Numbered from the stretch's first letter, positions 28,005-39,890 are shown. The stretch: 64,000 bases of DNA from Symsagittifera roscoffensis (GCF_963678635.1 NC_087062.1:46835758-46899757), one strand, 5' to 3'. Made by a program: numbers and translations. Notes: generated by a model not told the origin, from the letters alone.

Positions 28005-31000
28005 AAACTCCCTTGGTTGCAAGCTTGCGGAGACTTTGTTGTGATAAATTTGTAGTAATGTGCATAACATATGCTAATGAGTATTTAAATATTCGCCTAA
28101 AAATTGTAAAACTTGGATATTTGGAAAACATCAACTAATTGAAAGGTTTTTTCTAATTACTATTTTAAAGTTTTCCTTGTTTAGTGCTTGTAAAAGTGTT
28201 CATAGAGCAGAGCTTTTTAAGCAGATAATGTGGTTTGACTTATTAAGATTTACGTTTTTCTATTGATTTTTTGATGATTTCAGAAAAGAAATTGATAAAT
28301 GACCTGGAAAAATGTATATTTTGCTAAACTTTGAAAGTTTCAAGATAATGATATACATCATTCCAACTAAAAATTTAGTCTAAAATAGAAATTCAGATTT
28401 AAAACAGCATTATACAGTTATGAGCTTAAGAAAATCCTTTAAAGCTTTTTAGTAAAGGATTTATGGTATTAATTCAGCTTCGGATTATTGATCGTTTGTT
28501 GAAACGATACATTTTTCCATCTAAAATTCAATTTTCAAGTAAAAATTTGCTCAAATTGGATTCATTTGGTAGATAGTAGATGAAGCAGAAACTGAGAAAA
28601 TGCTAAAATGAGATAGAAACCCAATTTAATCCTTAAGAGATTTGAGATATTTTTACTAAAATTTAGCTTATAAAGTATATCTTGAGAAAAAATCCGACAT
28701 AAAAATTCTCAAAGTCTTATATTTATCCGTAATTCATTAGAAAAAATTGTTATCATTTGATATATTTGGTACTTTATATGAAAGATCAAATGTTTTGAGG
28801 ATAATTTTTGAAAAGCAAACCCAATTAGAATTCTTTTGGAAGAAGATAAATAAAGCATAAATCGAAAACTTGCTTTCAAGATCTACTTTTCCTTGCTACA
28901 CAATACTACATAGAATATACAACACTATATACAATACATTACTACATTTTTACTACATAGAGTTTTTTTCTTAATAAAAATCGGAAAATTACACAATTGT
29001 TCCAGTTTGCACCTTGATTTGCTTTGCTAAATCAATTTTTTGAGATTCGCTCTTTCAGAAGTTTTTTATATTGTAGACGTTAGGAACTAGGTTCTCTTGC
29101 GTATTTCCGGAGATTTTCAGATTATAACTAATAGAGCTGCTCCTAATTTGTTCTTAGATCGTAAAAATACACCTTTATATTCTCATTGTGTACATATTTT
29201 TTGAATGCTTTAACTAGCACCAATTCTTTCTCACTTGGATATTTTTGAGAAAATTTCCGTCATAAATTAAGAAAAAAAGCGAGTTAATAAATATTTTGCA
29301 AGAAAAGTGATAGTTAATGATCCCAAAATGTGTATTTTTGCTTAAATAGTTTACAATAGCAACTGAACAGGGGAACCTTGAGGAAGATATTAACATTTTT
29401 ATTGTAATAATCATACGGTATCAGTTCTAATTTCATCTCTGCTAGCAAATTGTTCGTTCAATTGATACTATTTTCCTCCTAAATTCTCCAGTTTTGACTA
29501 AATTTTCTATAAAGTGTGTTCAATAGCGAAAACATGTTTTAAACAGAAAGCAAGAATAACTTTAAAACATGGAATAACTCTACGGAAAATCTTGAAAGTT
29601 CTGTTGCAGAAGCAAGAGAGAGATAATCATCAGTTATGAAGAAGTTTTTGTTGAATTTGAGCCAATATCGAATAAATTTTTCAGAAACATTTATTCCATT
29701 TGAAACAATTTTAGCAATACACTGTTCATTTTTTATCAATAATCAGAAATTTCTAATTTTTAACATGAAAAATTTCTCACAAGTTTTAATTTTTGTACAA
29801 ATTTGGGTAATTCAATGAGAAAAAAATGAGGAGGAGTTGAATCATGGAGTTTGATTTAGAAATTTCATAGGATATTGCCCATGGAGTTAATAAATATTTT
29901 GCAAGAAAAGTGATAGTTAATGATCCCAAAATGTGTATTTTTGCTTAAATAGTTTACAATAGCAACTGAACAGGGGAACCTTGAGGAAGATATTAACATT
30001 TTTATTGTAATAATCATACGGTATCAGTTCTAATTTCATCTCTGCTAGCAAATTGTTCGTTCAATTGATACTATTTTCCTCCTAAATTCTCCAGTTTTGA
30101 CTAAATTTTCTATAAAGTGTGTTCAATAGCGAAAACATGTTTTAAACAGAAAGCAAGAATAACTTTAAAACATGGAATAACTCTACGGAAAATCTTGAAA
30201 GTTCTGTTGCAGAAGCAAGAGAGAGATAATCATCAGTTATGAAGAAGTTTTTGTTGAATTTGAGCCAATATCGAATAAATTTTTCAGAAACATTTATTCC
30301 ATTTGAAACAATTTTAGCAATACACTGTTCATTTTTTATCAATAATCAGAAATTTCTAATTTTTAACATGAAAAATTTCTCACAAGTTTTAATTTTTGTA
30401 CAAATTTGGGTAATTCAATGAGAAAAAAATGAGGAGGAGTTGAATCATGGAGTTTGATTTAGAAATTTCATAGGATATTGCCCTTAATGTTCATTTGAAT
30501 TGAGATTCCTAAAAATAATCCCTGAACTGGACAAAAAAAACAGTTAAAAACCAAAATAATAGGTTCGAAATGGAAAATTTCATGTAAATTTGATTAATTT
30601 TGATTTTACCTTCTCGAAAATTACGACTAATTTCACTGTTTTCCGGAAGTTTCAATATTGATTCTGCTACTATGAACCTTCTTTTCAGTGTTTAGAGCAT
30701 TGTATAACCAAATATTTAGCTCAAATTAAGGTAAACTTCATCGTATTTCAATAATTTGAGAAAAAATTGTTGAAAAAGTCATTTTTTTATTCAAAATTTT
30801 GTATCATTGTCTCAACATAATGCCAATTAACATACAATCTTAGCTTATTTTTAAAATCTATACGTGAAAGTATGTTTAAAATTAGATCAAAAGCAACAAT
30901 ACATTATACATTACCCAAAATTATGAGATTTCTGCAATATTTTCCAAATACTTGAAATTTTTGCAATTTTTTCCAAATACTTGAAATTTTTGCAATTTTT

Positions 31001-31190
31001 TCCAAATACTTGAAATTTTTGCAATTTTTTCTCAAAAAATTTGAATTTTTTCGAAGTTTCAATAGGTTTCAGCATTGTTTCAATTAGATAGAAAGTAAGA
31101 TTATTAATTAAATTAGGTCAAATAATAGCTAACCTTATCGTGTTTTGAATTTTTTTTGAAAATTTTTTCATAAAAATTTACCCAAAAACT
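28005..31190. other. AT-rich TIR interior without supported genes
   Basis: About 70% AT or more. Only short frames of 60-66 codons are present, and they are not favoured over neighbouring frames. Runs of CAATTTTTTCCAAATACTTGAAATTTTTG repeat two to four times near 30940-31030. No RNA gene recognised. Confidence 0.5.
29281..30486. repeat. 603-bp tandem duplication within right TIR
   Basis: GAGTTAATAAATATTTTGCAAG at 29281 recurs at 29885, and everything up to TATTGCCC is repeated with essentially no differences. The left TIR and the copy at 34.5-38.1 kb have one unit, so the duplication is recent and specific to this arm. Confidence 0.9.
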
Positions 31191-31513
31191 CTTACCATTG
31201 ACTTACCATGTATCAAAAAACTAATCAAAAGTCCTTCATTACACAACCTACGCGTAATTAACCTTCGATATTCACAAATTAGTTAACACGCGCCAACATT
31301 TTTGCGAAAAAACTAGACATTTCCACAGAAAAACTAAAAAAATTACGATTTTCTTACCATTATCTTACCATCACACCAACCATAAAACCTTACCATCGGT
31401 ATTCCCTATCTTAATACATTGTAGACTCTATTCCCAATCTTAATACATAGCATGGAAGACCCGAAGTCTATAACGTATCTTAATACATAGGGTCTTCCAT
31501 GCCCCCCCCCCCC
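31191..31513. promoter_or_regulatory. Right terminal control region: iterons, stem-loop, C12
   Basis: CTTACCAT at 31191, 31202, 31353, 31364 and 31389 (two pairs 11 bp apart). ATCTTAATACA at 31408, 31437 and 31477. Perfect 13-bp arms GCATGGAAGACCC (31450-31462) and its complement (31490-31502), then C12 (31502-31513) and the last 24 bp of the element. Confidence 0.6.
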
Positions 31514-31537
31514 ACTTAACCTCCAACATCTACTACT

Positions 31538-32100
31538 TAAATTACTTTCGGGATGTAATTGCTTAAGTTGAAGCTAAACCCAGAAAAACTTATTTGGAAC
31601 CCAGTTTGTCAAAAAAAATTTAGCTACAATATTTAGTCAATTAACTTGAATCCAAATGACAACAGACTAGGAATGTTAGTGTTCATAAGTAAAAACGTAG
31701 ACTATGCGATAAGACAACAACAAACTGCTCTAATTGAAGTGATTGGTCGAAAAATCATTTCCGCGGCAATTTTCTACCAAACTGAACAGAGTCGAACAAT
31801 AATTCATGGTATCGATCGATCATCGGTTTCTGTGAAAAACTGTTATAATTGGTGATACAAACTTACCCTCGATTAACCGGAACAAAGTGAGCACAACTAA
31901 AGGTGACGAGAGCAAATATTTCAAATTTCTAGAAGCAGTTTGAGATTCATTCCTAAACCGAGATTCATCCCAACTCGCATCACAGCAGGCGATAAATCAT
32001 CACATAAGAGTTATCAAATCTGAATATAGACTTTTTTGGGGTAAGCAACTAGTGTAACAACATCACTCGAATCATTTTACCTGTGGTTGATGTGAAATCA
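31538..32100 (+). pseudogene. LINE-2 right half: endonuclease fragment
   Basis: Begins with the TAAATT target duplicate. The frame that was cut at 14216 resumes as FRDVIA, then VEAKPRKTYLEPSLS (one TAA inside). Further on: GMLVFISKNVDYA, IISAAIFYQT and, after a stop, IIGDTNLPSI, matching the APE-type endonuclease motifs for the loop and G-D-x-N. The RT region is absent. The fragment is followed directly by a SINE. Confidence 0.65.
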
Positions 32101-32119
32101 AAAGCCAGCTGTTAATTGA

Positions 32120-32336
32120 TCGCACGTGGTCTGGAGGTAATGCAGTTGCCTTTGAAACCTTATGTCAGGAGTTGGAGTCCCGGCCCGACCTTGCTTTTCC
32201 TTCAGTGTCTGAAATTGAAATTTTCCGGTAAAAATTGGTTAGTCGGATTTTAGTTTGTCGGCTGATGTTTTGTGGGCTTAATTGCCACTACACAATTTTT
32301 TTTGCACTGTAATCAGCTTTCCTTGTAGTCTCAAAA
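32120..32336 (+). repeat. SINE family A copy (tRNA-derived)
   Basis: Head 32127-32190: GGTCTGGAGGTAATGCAGTTGCC ... GGAGTTGGAGTCCCGGCCCGACC, a tRNA-like sequence with a B box (GTT-GAGTCC) and complementary ends. Tail: TTGTCGGCTGATG ... GGGCTTAATTGCCACTACAC ... GCACTGTAATCAGCTTTCCTTGTAGTCTCA. It is broken at 32336, where the secondary element copy begins. Confidence 0.65.
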
Positions 32337-32363
32337 GCAATCGCAAAAATAAATGACCAAAAG

Positions 32364-32660
32364 TTGTTTGCTGTAAAAATAAGAAATATTGCCGATACAA
32401 GTAACAAAAGAAGGAAAATTAAAAAAAGTAGCATCTCTGCAATTTTTTTTATTTCTGATCAGGAACTTGCGTCCACTCAGACTCTTGAATCAGCTTTTTT
32501 GGAAAGAATTCGAAAAGTTCAAAACTCAAAGTATGAGACTGATTTGTTGAAAATTGTTGATTGTTTCATTGATGGTTATGGTACTGTAAATAGTAGCGTA
32601 TCAATTTTTCTATTAATAGTTGAATATTTGTTCATAAAAATCTTGTCAAAATTGTTTTAA
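32364..32660 (+). pseudogene. Gene A4, C-terminal part of the A family
   Basis: Nearly identical to A2 (LASTQTLESAFLERIR, DCFIDGYGTVNSS). No in-frame ATG; the upstream promoter has been replaced by a SINE. Confidence 0.45.
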
Positions 32661-33499
32661 TCAAAAGCTTTTTCAACAAACAAATTTGCAATTGTCAACA
32701 CGTGTGCAAAAATTAACTTAGAGTTTTTTCGCAAGATGCAAATTTTGGTTTGATTTTTTCAACACGTTTGCAAAAATTTAATTTAATTTTTTTACAAGAT
32801 GCAAAAACTGCTTTGGTTTTTTCAACAAGTGTGCAAAAATTTTCAACAAATTTTTGTGTTAGATGCAAGTTTTTTCGTGATTTTTTTGAAATTAAATGCA
32901 AAAATCTAACTTATTTTTTCTTATGCATATGCAAAAATTGCAAAATTTTATTGTAAAAAACTTGTTAAATTAATGCTAAAAATTTTTCATAATTGCTGAC
33001 TTTGAGTGCTATTCCCTATCTTAATACATTGTTTTTCCAGTGTTTTTGATCAATATACATGCAAAGAGGAGATTTTTTCATGATCAAAATTAAAACAAAG
33101 ATTTTCATTTTCTTTAATTATTAAATGTGCAAGAAAATCCTCTTTCAGTTTTCTTTAAAATGCGAAAATATTCAATGAAATTTTTCTTAATTTGCGAGAT
33201 TTTCTTTGATTTTTTTAACAAGTGTGCAAAAAAAATTATAAAAAGTTTTGCATGGTGCAAAAATTAATGTAAAGTTTTTAACATGCTTGCAAAAATTGGT
33301 TTAATTTTTTTGCCATCTTTCTAACAAAATTCCATAAAAGTATTTACCAGATGCATAATCAGTTTCAGTTTTAACAAGTTTTTACCATTGAAATTTCTTA
33401 ATAAACTTTTCTATGATCTCTTTGTTCCTAATTCTTGAAAATAAATTTACTAGATGTAAAACAATTAAATTACAAAGCACAAGACAGTAGCCAATTTAT

Positions 33500-33958
33500 T
33501 TACAAATCAAAGAGCTGTCGAGCAGCTGAGTTCTCAAAACTTTGCAAGTTTTCAATGGAGCGCAAAGCTGGTCTTGCCTCCATCACTGGTGGTTCGCTGA
33601 CTGGAGTTCTTGGCTCAGAGAACCCCTCATCCTCTTCGATGGTAATTGGGTTGTCCACAGATCCCCCTTCCCAAGGAAAGAGGAAATCGTCGAATGGTTG
33701 GGCTACATATCTAGAGTCAGGAATTTCGGGGTAGTTCATTCCCACATGCTCGGCCACTTCCTCCATCATTTGCATTTCTCCAAGTTGATTCTCTGTAGGG
33801 GGTACTTGCGTTATATGATGTTCGTTGAAATCCCTTCGCATCACTTCCACCATATGCCAGACTTGGATTGGGATGTCCATTCGTGCCAGAAAAACTCCAC
33901 AAACTGTTTCTCGCACTTGGATTTGTACTAAATCAGCCGAAAATTCCACCGAGAACAT
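33500..33958 (-). CDS. Gene B4: near-identical copy of B2
   Basis: As in B3, the outer family ATG is out of frame through an A-run change, and the intact 152-codon frame starts at ATG 33958 (MFSVEFS). It keeps WHMVEVM, FLFPWE and NPITIEEDE. It is transcribed from the CCAAT cluster at 34171. Confidence 0.5.
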   Translation of the reverse strand: MFSVEFSADLVQIQVRETVCGVFLARMDIPIQVWHMVEVMRRDFNEHHITQVPPTENQLGEMQMMEEVAEHVGMNYPEIPDSRYVAQPFDDFLFPWEGGSVDNPITIEEDEGFSEPRTPVSEPPVMEARPALRSIENLQSFENSAARQLFDL

Positions 33959-34170
33959 AAGATTTTTTTTACTGAGAAGATCATTTTGAGCAATGAATTG
34001 AGTACAAGAGCAAAAATAAGAAAGAGTTGAGAGAGGGGTAGATGACGGAAGATAAGTTGAAATTAGGATATTTAGAGCTGAGAGAGGAGGTAGTGGACGG
34101 TGGTTTAGTTGAAAATAAAATGATTTTTAGTTAGGAGTTAGGGGTACCTTCAACTCGACTGTGTGGGTTT

Positions 34171-34350
34171 AACCAATCAGAATGAATTTTCCTTATTTGG
34201 ATTGTAGTCGTGTCCAATCAGATTTTAGTTTCTTTTTATGGAATTCTTATAGAAAACTCGTGTCCAATTGGAAACAAAGCTCCATTTTACACATTGTCGT
34301 TTCCAATCACAAAAATGTCCATTTTTGTTCAAGTTGTTGTATCCAATCAG
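34171..34350. promoter_or_regulatory. CCAAT-box cluster right of B4
   Basis: Same variant as 26096-26280; first CCAAT at 34173. Confidence 0.55.
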
Positions 34351-34499
34351 AGGAACCTTTCAAGGAATTAAGTCTTCCAAATAAGTAAAAATATACACAA
34401 AAGCAATCGCAAAAATAAATGACCAAAAGTTGTTTGCTGTAAAAATAAGAAATTTTGCCGATATAAGTAACAAAACAAGAAAAATTAATAAAAGTAGCA

Positions 34500-37400
34500 T
34501 CTGATTCTGATTGGTTGATACTTTTAAAAATTCCATGGTTAGATTGGATGATTTTTATTTCAGCTAGGCTAAATAGCATATCCATTCTGATTTTCTTTCT
34601 CGTTAAAAACAATTGGTTAATAAGTTTGCTGTTTTTATTTACTTTTATTCATTTTTTGAGGCTATTCAACTCACCTTATCTAAAAATTTGGTACATTTTA
34701 AATCTCCCATTTAATTTTTCCTTACTATTGAGATGCCTTCACTCAATAGAAACGAAAGAGTTGCATGTCTTGAATGTGGCAGGGAATACACTCACAAAGA
34801 TGCATCAAGACATCGTAGAACATGTGGTGTTTTGAAGTGTTCTAACTGTAATGTTTATACTTATAGCAGCGAGGAACTCGCTAATCATTTCAAGAAGAAG
34901 CATTCTCAGCATAATATTAAAATATGTGCTCAGCAGACTCCAAACACACTTCAGGAAAAGGTAAAATTTTAAAGTTTTCGTTGAAAAACTTAGAAATTAC
35001 TATGATTAATAGTTTTTACTGAATCTGAAAAGTCTCAGCAATTGTAACAAATCTAGTCAGTAATTATACAGTGTTTTCATTACATTACCTCAACTGTCAT
35101 TTATTTTTTTTATTCAAAGGTTTTGATTGATGTTAAAGACAGCAAAAATCGAGTTCAAATCGTCGTGAAGCTTTCCATGGAACTCGATCCGAAAACTTTT
35201 AATCAACAGTAAAAACTCCCTTGGTTGCGAGCTTGCGGAGACTTTGTTGTGATAAATTTGTAGTAATGTGCATAACATATGCTAATGAGTATTTAAATAT
35301 TCGCCTAAAATTTGTAAAACTTGGATATTTGGAAAACATCAACTAATTGAAAGGTTTTTTCTAGTTACTATTTTAAAGTTTTCCTTGTTTAGTGCTTGTA
35401 AAAGTGTTCATAGAGCAGAGCTTTTTAAGCAGATAATGTGGTTTGACTTATTAAGATTTACGTTTTTCTATTGATTTTTTGATGATTTCAGAAAAGAAAT
35501 TGATAAATGACCTGGAAAAATGTATATTTTGCTAAACTTTGAAAGTTTCAAGATAATGATATACATCATTCCAACTAAAAATTTAGTCTAAAATAGAAAT
35601 TCAGATTTAAAACAGCATTATACAGTTATGAGCTTAAGAAAATCCTTTAAAGCTTTTTAGTAAAGGATTTATGGTATTAATTCAGCTTCGGATTATTGAT
35701 CGTTTGTTGAAACGATACATTTTTCCATCTAAAATTCAATTTTCAAGTAAAAATTTGCTCAAATTGGATTCATTTGGTAGATAGTAGATGAAGCAGAAAC
35801 TGAGAAAATGCTAAAATGAGATAGAAACCCAATTTAATCCTTAAGAGATTTGAGATATTTTTACTAAAATTTAGCTTATAAAGTATATCTTGAGAAAAAA
35901 TCCGACATAAAAATTCTCAAAGTCTTATATTTATCCGTAATTCATTAGAAAAAATTGTTATCATTTGATATATTTGGTACTTTATATGAAAGATCAAATG
36001 TTTTGAGGATAATTTTTGAAAAGCAAACCCAATTCGACATCTTTTGGAAGAAGATACATAAAGCATAAATCGAAAACTTGCTTTCAAGATCTACTTTTCC
36101 TTGCTACACAATACTACATAGAATATACAACACTATATACAATACATTACTACATTTTTACTACATAGAGTTTTTTTCTTAATAAAAATCGGAAAATTAC
36201 ACAATTGTTCCAGTTTGCACCTTGATTTGCTTTGCTAAATCAATTTTTTGAGATTCGCTCTTTCAGAAGTTTTTTATTTTGTAGACGTTAGGAACTAGGT
36301 TCTCTTGCGTATTTCCGGAGATTTTCAGATTATAACTAATAGAGCTGCTCCTAATTTGTTCTTAGATCGTAAAAATACACCTTTATATTCTCATTGTGTA
36401 CATATTTTTTTGAATGCTTTAACTAGCACCAATTCTTTCTCACTTGGATATTTTTGAGAAAATTTTCGTCATAAATTAAGAAAAAAAGCGAGTTAATAAA
36501 TATTTTGCAAGAAAAGTGATAGTTAATGATCCCAAAATGTGTATTTTTGCTTAAATGGTTTACAATAGCAACTGAACAGGGGAAGATTGAGGAAGATATT
36601 AACATTTTTATTGTAATAATCATACGGTATCAGTTCTAATTTCATCTCTGCTAGCAAATTGTTCGTTCAATTGATACTATTTTCCTCCTAAATTCTCCAG
36701 TTTTGACTAAATTTTCTAGTAAAGTGTGTTCAATAGCGAAAACATGTTTTAAACAGAAATAAAGAATAACTTTAAAACATGGAATAACTATACGGAAAAT
36801 CTTGAAAGTTCTGTTGCAGAAGCAAGAGAGAGATAATCATCAGTTATGAAGAAGTTTTTGTTGAATTTGAGCCAATATCGAATAAATTTTTCAGAAACAT
36901 TTATTCCATTTGAAACAATTTTAGCAATAAACTGTTCATTTTTTATCAATAATCAGAAATTTCTAATTTTTAACATGAAAAATTTCACAAGTTTTAATTT
37001 TTGTACAAATTTGGGTAATTCAATGAGAAAAAAATGAGGAGGAGTTGAATCATGGAGTTTGATTTAGAAATTTCATAGGATATTGCCCTTAATGTTCATT
37101 TGAATTGAGATTCCTAAAAATAATCCCTGAACTGGACAAAAAAAACAGTTAAAAACCAAAATAATAGGTTCGAAATGGAAAATTTCATGTAAATTTGATT
37201 AATTTTGATTTTACCTTCTCGAAAATTACGACTAATTTCACTGTTTTCCGGAAGTTTCAATATTGATTCTGCTACTATGAACCTTCTTTTCAGTGTTTAG
37301 AGCATTGTATAACCAAATATTTAGCTCAAATTAAGGTAAACTTCATCGTATTTCAATAATTTGAGAAAAAATTGTTGAAAAAGTCATTTTTTTATTCAAA

Positions 37401-38109
37401 ATTTTGTATCATTGTCTCAACATAATGCCAATTAACATACAGTCTTAGCTTATTTTTAAAATCTATACGTAAAAGTATGTTTAAAATTAGATCAAAAGCA
37501 ACAATACATTACCCAAAATTATGAGATTTCTGCAATATTTTCCAAATACTTGAAATTTTTGCAATTTTTTCCAAATACTTAAAATTTTTGCAATTTTTTC
37601 TCAAAAAATTTGAATTTTTTCAAAGTTTCAGTAGGTTTCAGCATTGTTTCAATTAGATAGAAAGTAAGATTATTAATTAAATTAGGTCAAATAATAGCTA
37701 ACCTTATCGTGTTTTGAATTTTTTTTGAAAATTTTTTCATAAAAATTTACCCAAAAACTCTTACCATTGACTTACCATGTATCAAAAAACTAATCAAAAG
37801 TCCTTCTTTACACAACCTACACGTAATTAACCTTCGATATTCACAAATTAGTTAACACGCGCCAACATTTTTGCGAGAAAACTAGACATTTCCACACAAA
37901 AACTAAAAAAATTACGATTTTCTTACCATTATCTTACCATCACACAAACCATAAAACCTTACCATCGGTATTCCCTATCTTAATACATTGTAGACTCTAT
38001 ACCCAATCTTGATACATAGCATGGAAGACCCGAAGTCTATAACGTATCTTAATGCATAGGGTCTTCCATGCCCCCCCCCCCCCCAACTTAACCTCCAACA
38101 TCTACTACT
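34500..38109 (-). repeat. Third copy of the long TIR
   Basis: Matches 27297-31537 without the 603-bp duplication. It ends with CTTACCAT iterons, the stem-loop, C14 and TCTACTACT at 38109, followed by TAAATT. Confidence 0.85.
34733..35212 (+). CDS. Two-exon zinc-finger protein, third copy (106 aa)
   Basis: Exon 1 34733-34960, intron 34961-35119 (159 bp), exon 2 35120-35212. Closer to the left-TIR copy (YTYSSEE, HFKKKH) than to the right one. It retains one CCAAT box (ATTGG at ~34510) in place of five. Confidence 0.6.
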
Positions 38110-38680
38110 TAAATTACTTTCGGGATGTAATTGCTTAAGTTGAAGCTAAACCCAGAAAAACTTATTTGGAACCCAGTTTGTCAAAAAAATTTTAGCTACA
38201 ATATTTAGTCAATTAACTTGAATCCAAATGACAACAGACTAGGAATGTTAGTGTTCATAAGTAAAAACGTAGACTATGCGATAAGACAACAACAAACTGC
38301 TCTAATTGAAGTGATTGGTCGAAAAATCATTTCCGCGGCAATTTTCTACCAAACTGAACAGAGTCTAACAATAATTCATGGTATCGATCGATCATCGGTT
38401 TCTGTGAAAAACTGTTATAATTGGTGATACAAACTTACCCTCGATTAACCGGAACAAAGTGAGCACAACTAAAGGTGACGAGAGCAAATATTTCAAATTT
38501 CTAGAAGCAGTTTGAGATTCATTCCTAAACCGAGATTCATCCCAACTCGCATCACAGCAGGCGATAAACCATCACATAAGAGTTATCAAATCTGAATATA
38601 GACTTTTTTGGGGTAAGCAACTAGTGTAACAACATCACTCGAATCATTTTACCTGTGGTTCATTTGAAATCAAAAGCCAG
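38110..38680 (+). pseudogene. LINE-2 endonuclease fragment, duplicate
   Basis: Near-identical to 31538-32100 (GMLVFISKNVDYA, GDTNLPSI). Confidence 0.6.
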
Positions 38681-38689
38681 CTGTTAATT

Positions 38690-38925
38690 GATCGCACGTG
38701 GTCTGGAGGTAATGCAGTTGCCTTTGAAACCTAATGTCAGGAGTTCGAGTCCCGGCCCGACCTTCCTTTTCCTTCAGTGTCTGAAATTGAAATTTTCCGG
38801 TAAAAATTGGTTAGTCGGATTTTAGTTTGTCGGCTGATGTTTTGTGGGCTTAATTGCCACTACACAATTTTTTTTGCGCTGTAATCAGCTTTCATTGTAG
38901 TCTCAGGTGTCGCTGTTTTTTTAAA
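38690..38925 (+). repeat. SINE family A copy, more complete
   Basis: The head (38698-38763) ends GGAGTTCGAGTCCCGGCCCGACC, with an intact B box. Its ends pair GGTC with GACC, and the anticodon-arm region CCTTTGAAACC is tRNA-Gln-like. The tail runs past CATTGTAGTCTCAGGTGTCGC. The better-preserved copy of the pair at 32120. Confidence 0.65.
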
Positions 38926-39399
38926 ATTGAAATATCTGATTTTATCGACCTTTTTTCAGGCCGCCCAAATTGCTTTTCCGAGCTCTCACAAATCACTATG
39001 GAAAACCTTTTCTGATCTCTTTTTCTGCGCCGCAGTGGAAGTTTTGAAAAATTAGGGAAAAAAATGCGTTTTTAAAGATTTTTTCGAAAATGTCGACCAA
39101 AAAGTTGCATTTTTTCGGGGCGTGCCCCCCCCCCCCCCCTCAACTTTACTATATATTGGCGCCAAAGGCGACGCTAAAAAGTTTGGTGTCCGGCAGCCAA
39201 ATATGGAGATCTTGAAATAGTAAAAAGGGGGGACCTCTTGATCGATGGATCGGTGTATTTGCCGTTTTTTTTTTCGCTTAGAAACTTTATTTCGGCTCTT
39301 GTTTTGTCGGTCGGTTAAATTAATTTTTTTTGCATCGATAAACATATTTTTTTTTCAAAAAAATCAAGTCGGCTGGCAGTTAAAAAGTTAAAATTTCAA
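38926..39399. other. Unassigned DNA with C15 tract
   Basis: C15 at 39125-39139 followed by TCAACTTTACTATATATTGG. No gene. Superficially like the long-TIR terminus but lacks its stem-loop and iterons. Confidence 0.4.
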
Positions 39400-39890
39400 T
39401 CTTTTTAACTGCCCAAAATTTTTTTTTGACAAAAATTTTCGTTGGCATTTGTTTTCGGTTTAATGGCGTTTAACCACGGTTTGTTGGCTTATTGGACGCA
39501 CGGAAACTACTAAAGCTTGCTGAAGTCTCGTGGTTTTGTTCTTTGTTTATTTTTTCTCAGATGTATTTTTTCGTATTTCCAAAAATATGTTGATTTTTTA
39601 TGACAACCTTTTTGGCATTTTTTTTCGAATCAATTGGCGTCTAGCCACGTGTAGTTATGTTATTGGATACTCAGAAATTACTAAAAGCTTGCTGTTGTGT
39701 GTATTTTCTGTTTTTCTGAGATTGAGTTTTTCGTATTTGAAAAAATATGTCGAATTTTTTACGAAAACCATTTCTTTTGTCCTTTTTATTTTCCGATCGA
39801 TTGGCGTCTACCTATGTTTTGTTGGCTTAGTCGACATTCGGAAAGTACTTACAGCTTGCCTAATTGTGCTTGTTGTGTTTCTCATCTATT
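39400..39890. repeat. ~170-bp tandem repeat, three copies
   Basis: GGCGT(T/C)TA-CC at 39465, 39636 and 39803 (171 and 167 bp apart), each preceded by TTTTCG..TTGGC-type and followed by GTT..TTGG..TACTAAAGCTTGC-type sequence. It resembles the SINE-tail satellite at 62-63.8 kb (TGGCGTCTGCTCC ... TCGGCTTAGT). Confidence 0.7.

Larger units (their letters stand above)
14217..31537. mobile_element. 17.3-kb long-TIR element, Polinton/Maverick-like
   Basis: The two ends are exact inverted copies (AGTAGTAGATGTTGGAGG at 14217; complement ending at 31537). They are flanked by a perfect 6-bp direct repeat, TAAATT, at 14211-14216 and 31538-31543. Collapsing one TAAATT restores the reading frame of a LINE endonuclease, so the pre-insertion site is known. 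TIRs are ~3.7 kb (left) and ~4.5 kb (right, with an extra 603-bp duplication). Length, 6-bp target duplication and AG...CT ends are those established for Polintons/Mavericks. No polymerase B, integrase, packaging ATPase, protease or capsid ORF is present. It encodes a spliced zinc-finger gene in each TIR and several small unknown proteins. It is probably non-autonomous or a diverged virus-like lineage. Confidence 0.8.
27075..31537 (-). repeat. Right long terminal inverted repeat
   Basis: Inverted copy of 14217-17930. Differences in length are explained by one extra 54-bp promoter unit and a 603-bp tandem duplication (29281-30486). It carries the zinc-finger gene and the terminal control region. 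Confidence 0.85.
32337..38907. repeat. Segmental duplication of the right part of the long-TIR element plus flank
   Basis: From AAAGCAATCGC at 32337 the sequence follows the gene A/B unit (as at ~24.25 kb). It then jumps at 34500 from the A-gene leader (GTAGCATCT) to the zinc-finger promoter (GATTCTGATTGGTTGATAC), deleting the 189-aa gene and four promoter repeats. It continues through a full TIR end at 38109 into the same TAAATT, LINE fragment and SINE. Sharing of the flank shows it arose by duplication after insertion, not by a second insertion. Confidence 0.85.

Noticed and set aside
29214-30421. 60-66-aa frames repeated in the TIRs
   Set aside because: Short, in AT-rich DNA, present in both strands at the same place, with no start context or composition bias; duplicated only because the DNA is.
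14217-31537. Helitron or LTR retrotransposon
   Set aside because: The arms are inverted, not direct; ends are AG...CT with a 6-bp duplication; no Rep/helicase, RT or CTRR-plus-hairpin terminus.
38926-39399. Another terminus of the long-TIR element at the C15 tract
   Set aside because: Lacks the stem-loop, TGTATTAAGAT repeats, iterons and the AGTAGTAG end; only the homopolymer is shared.
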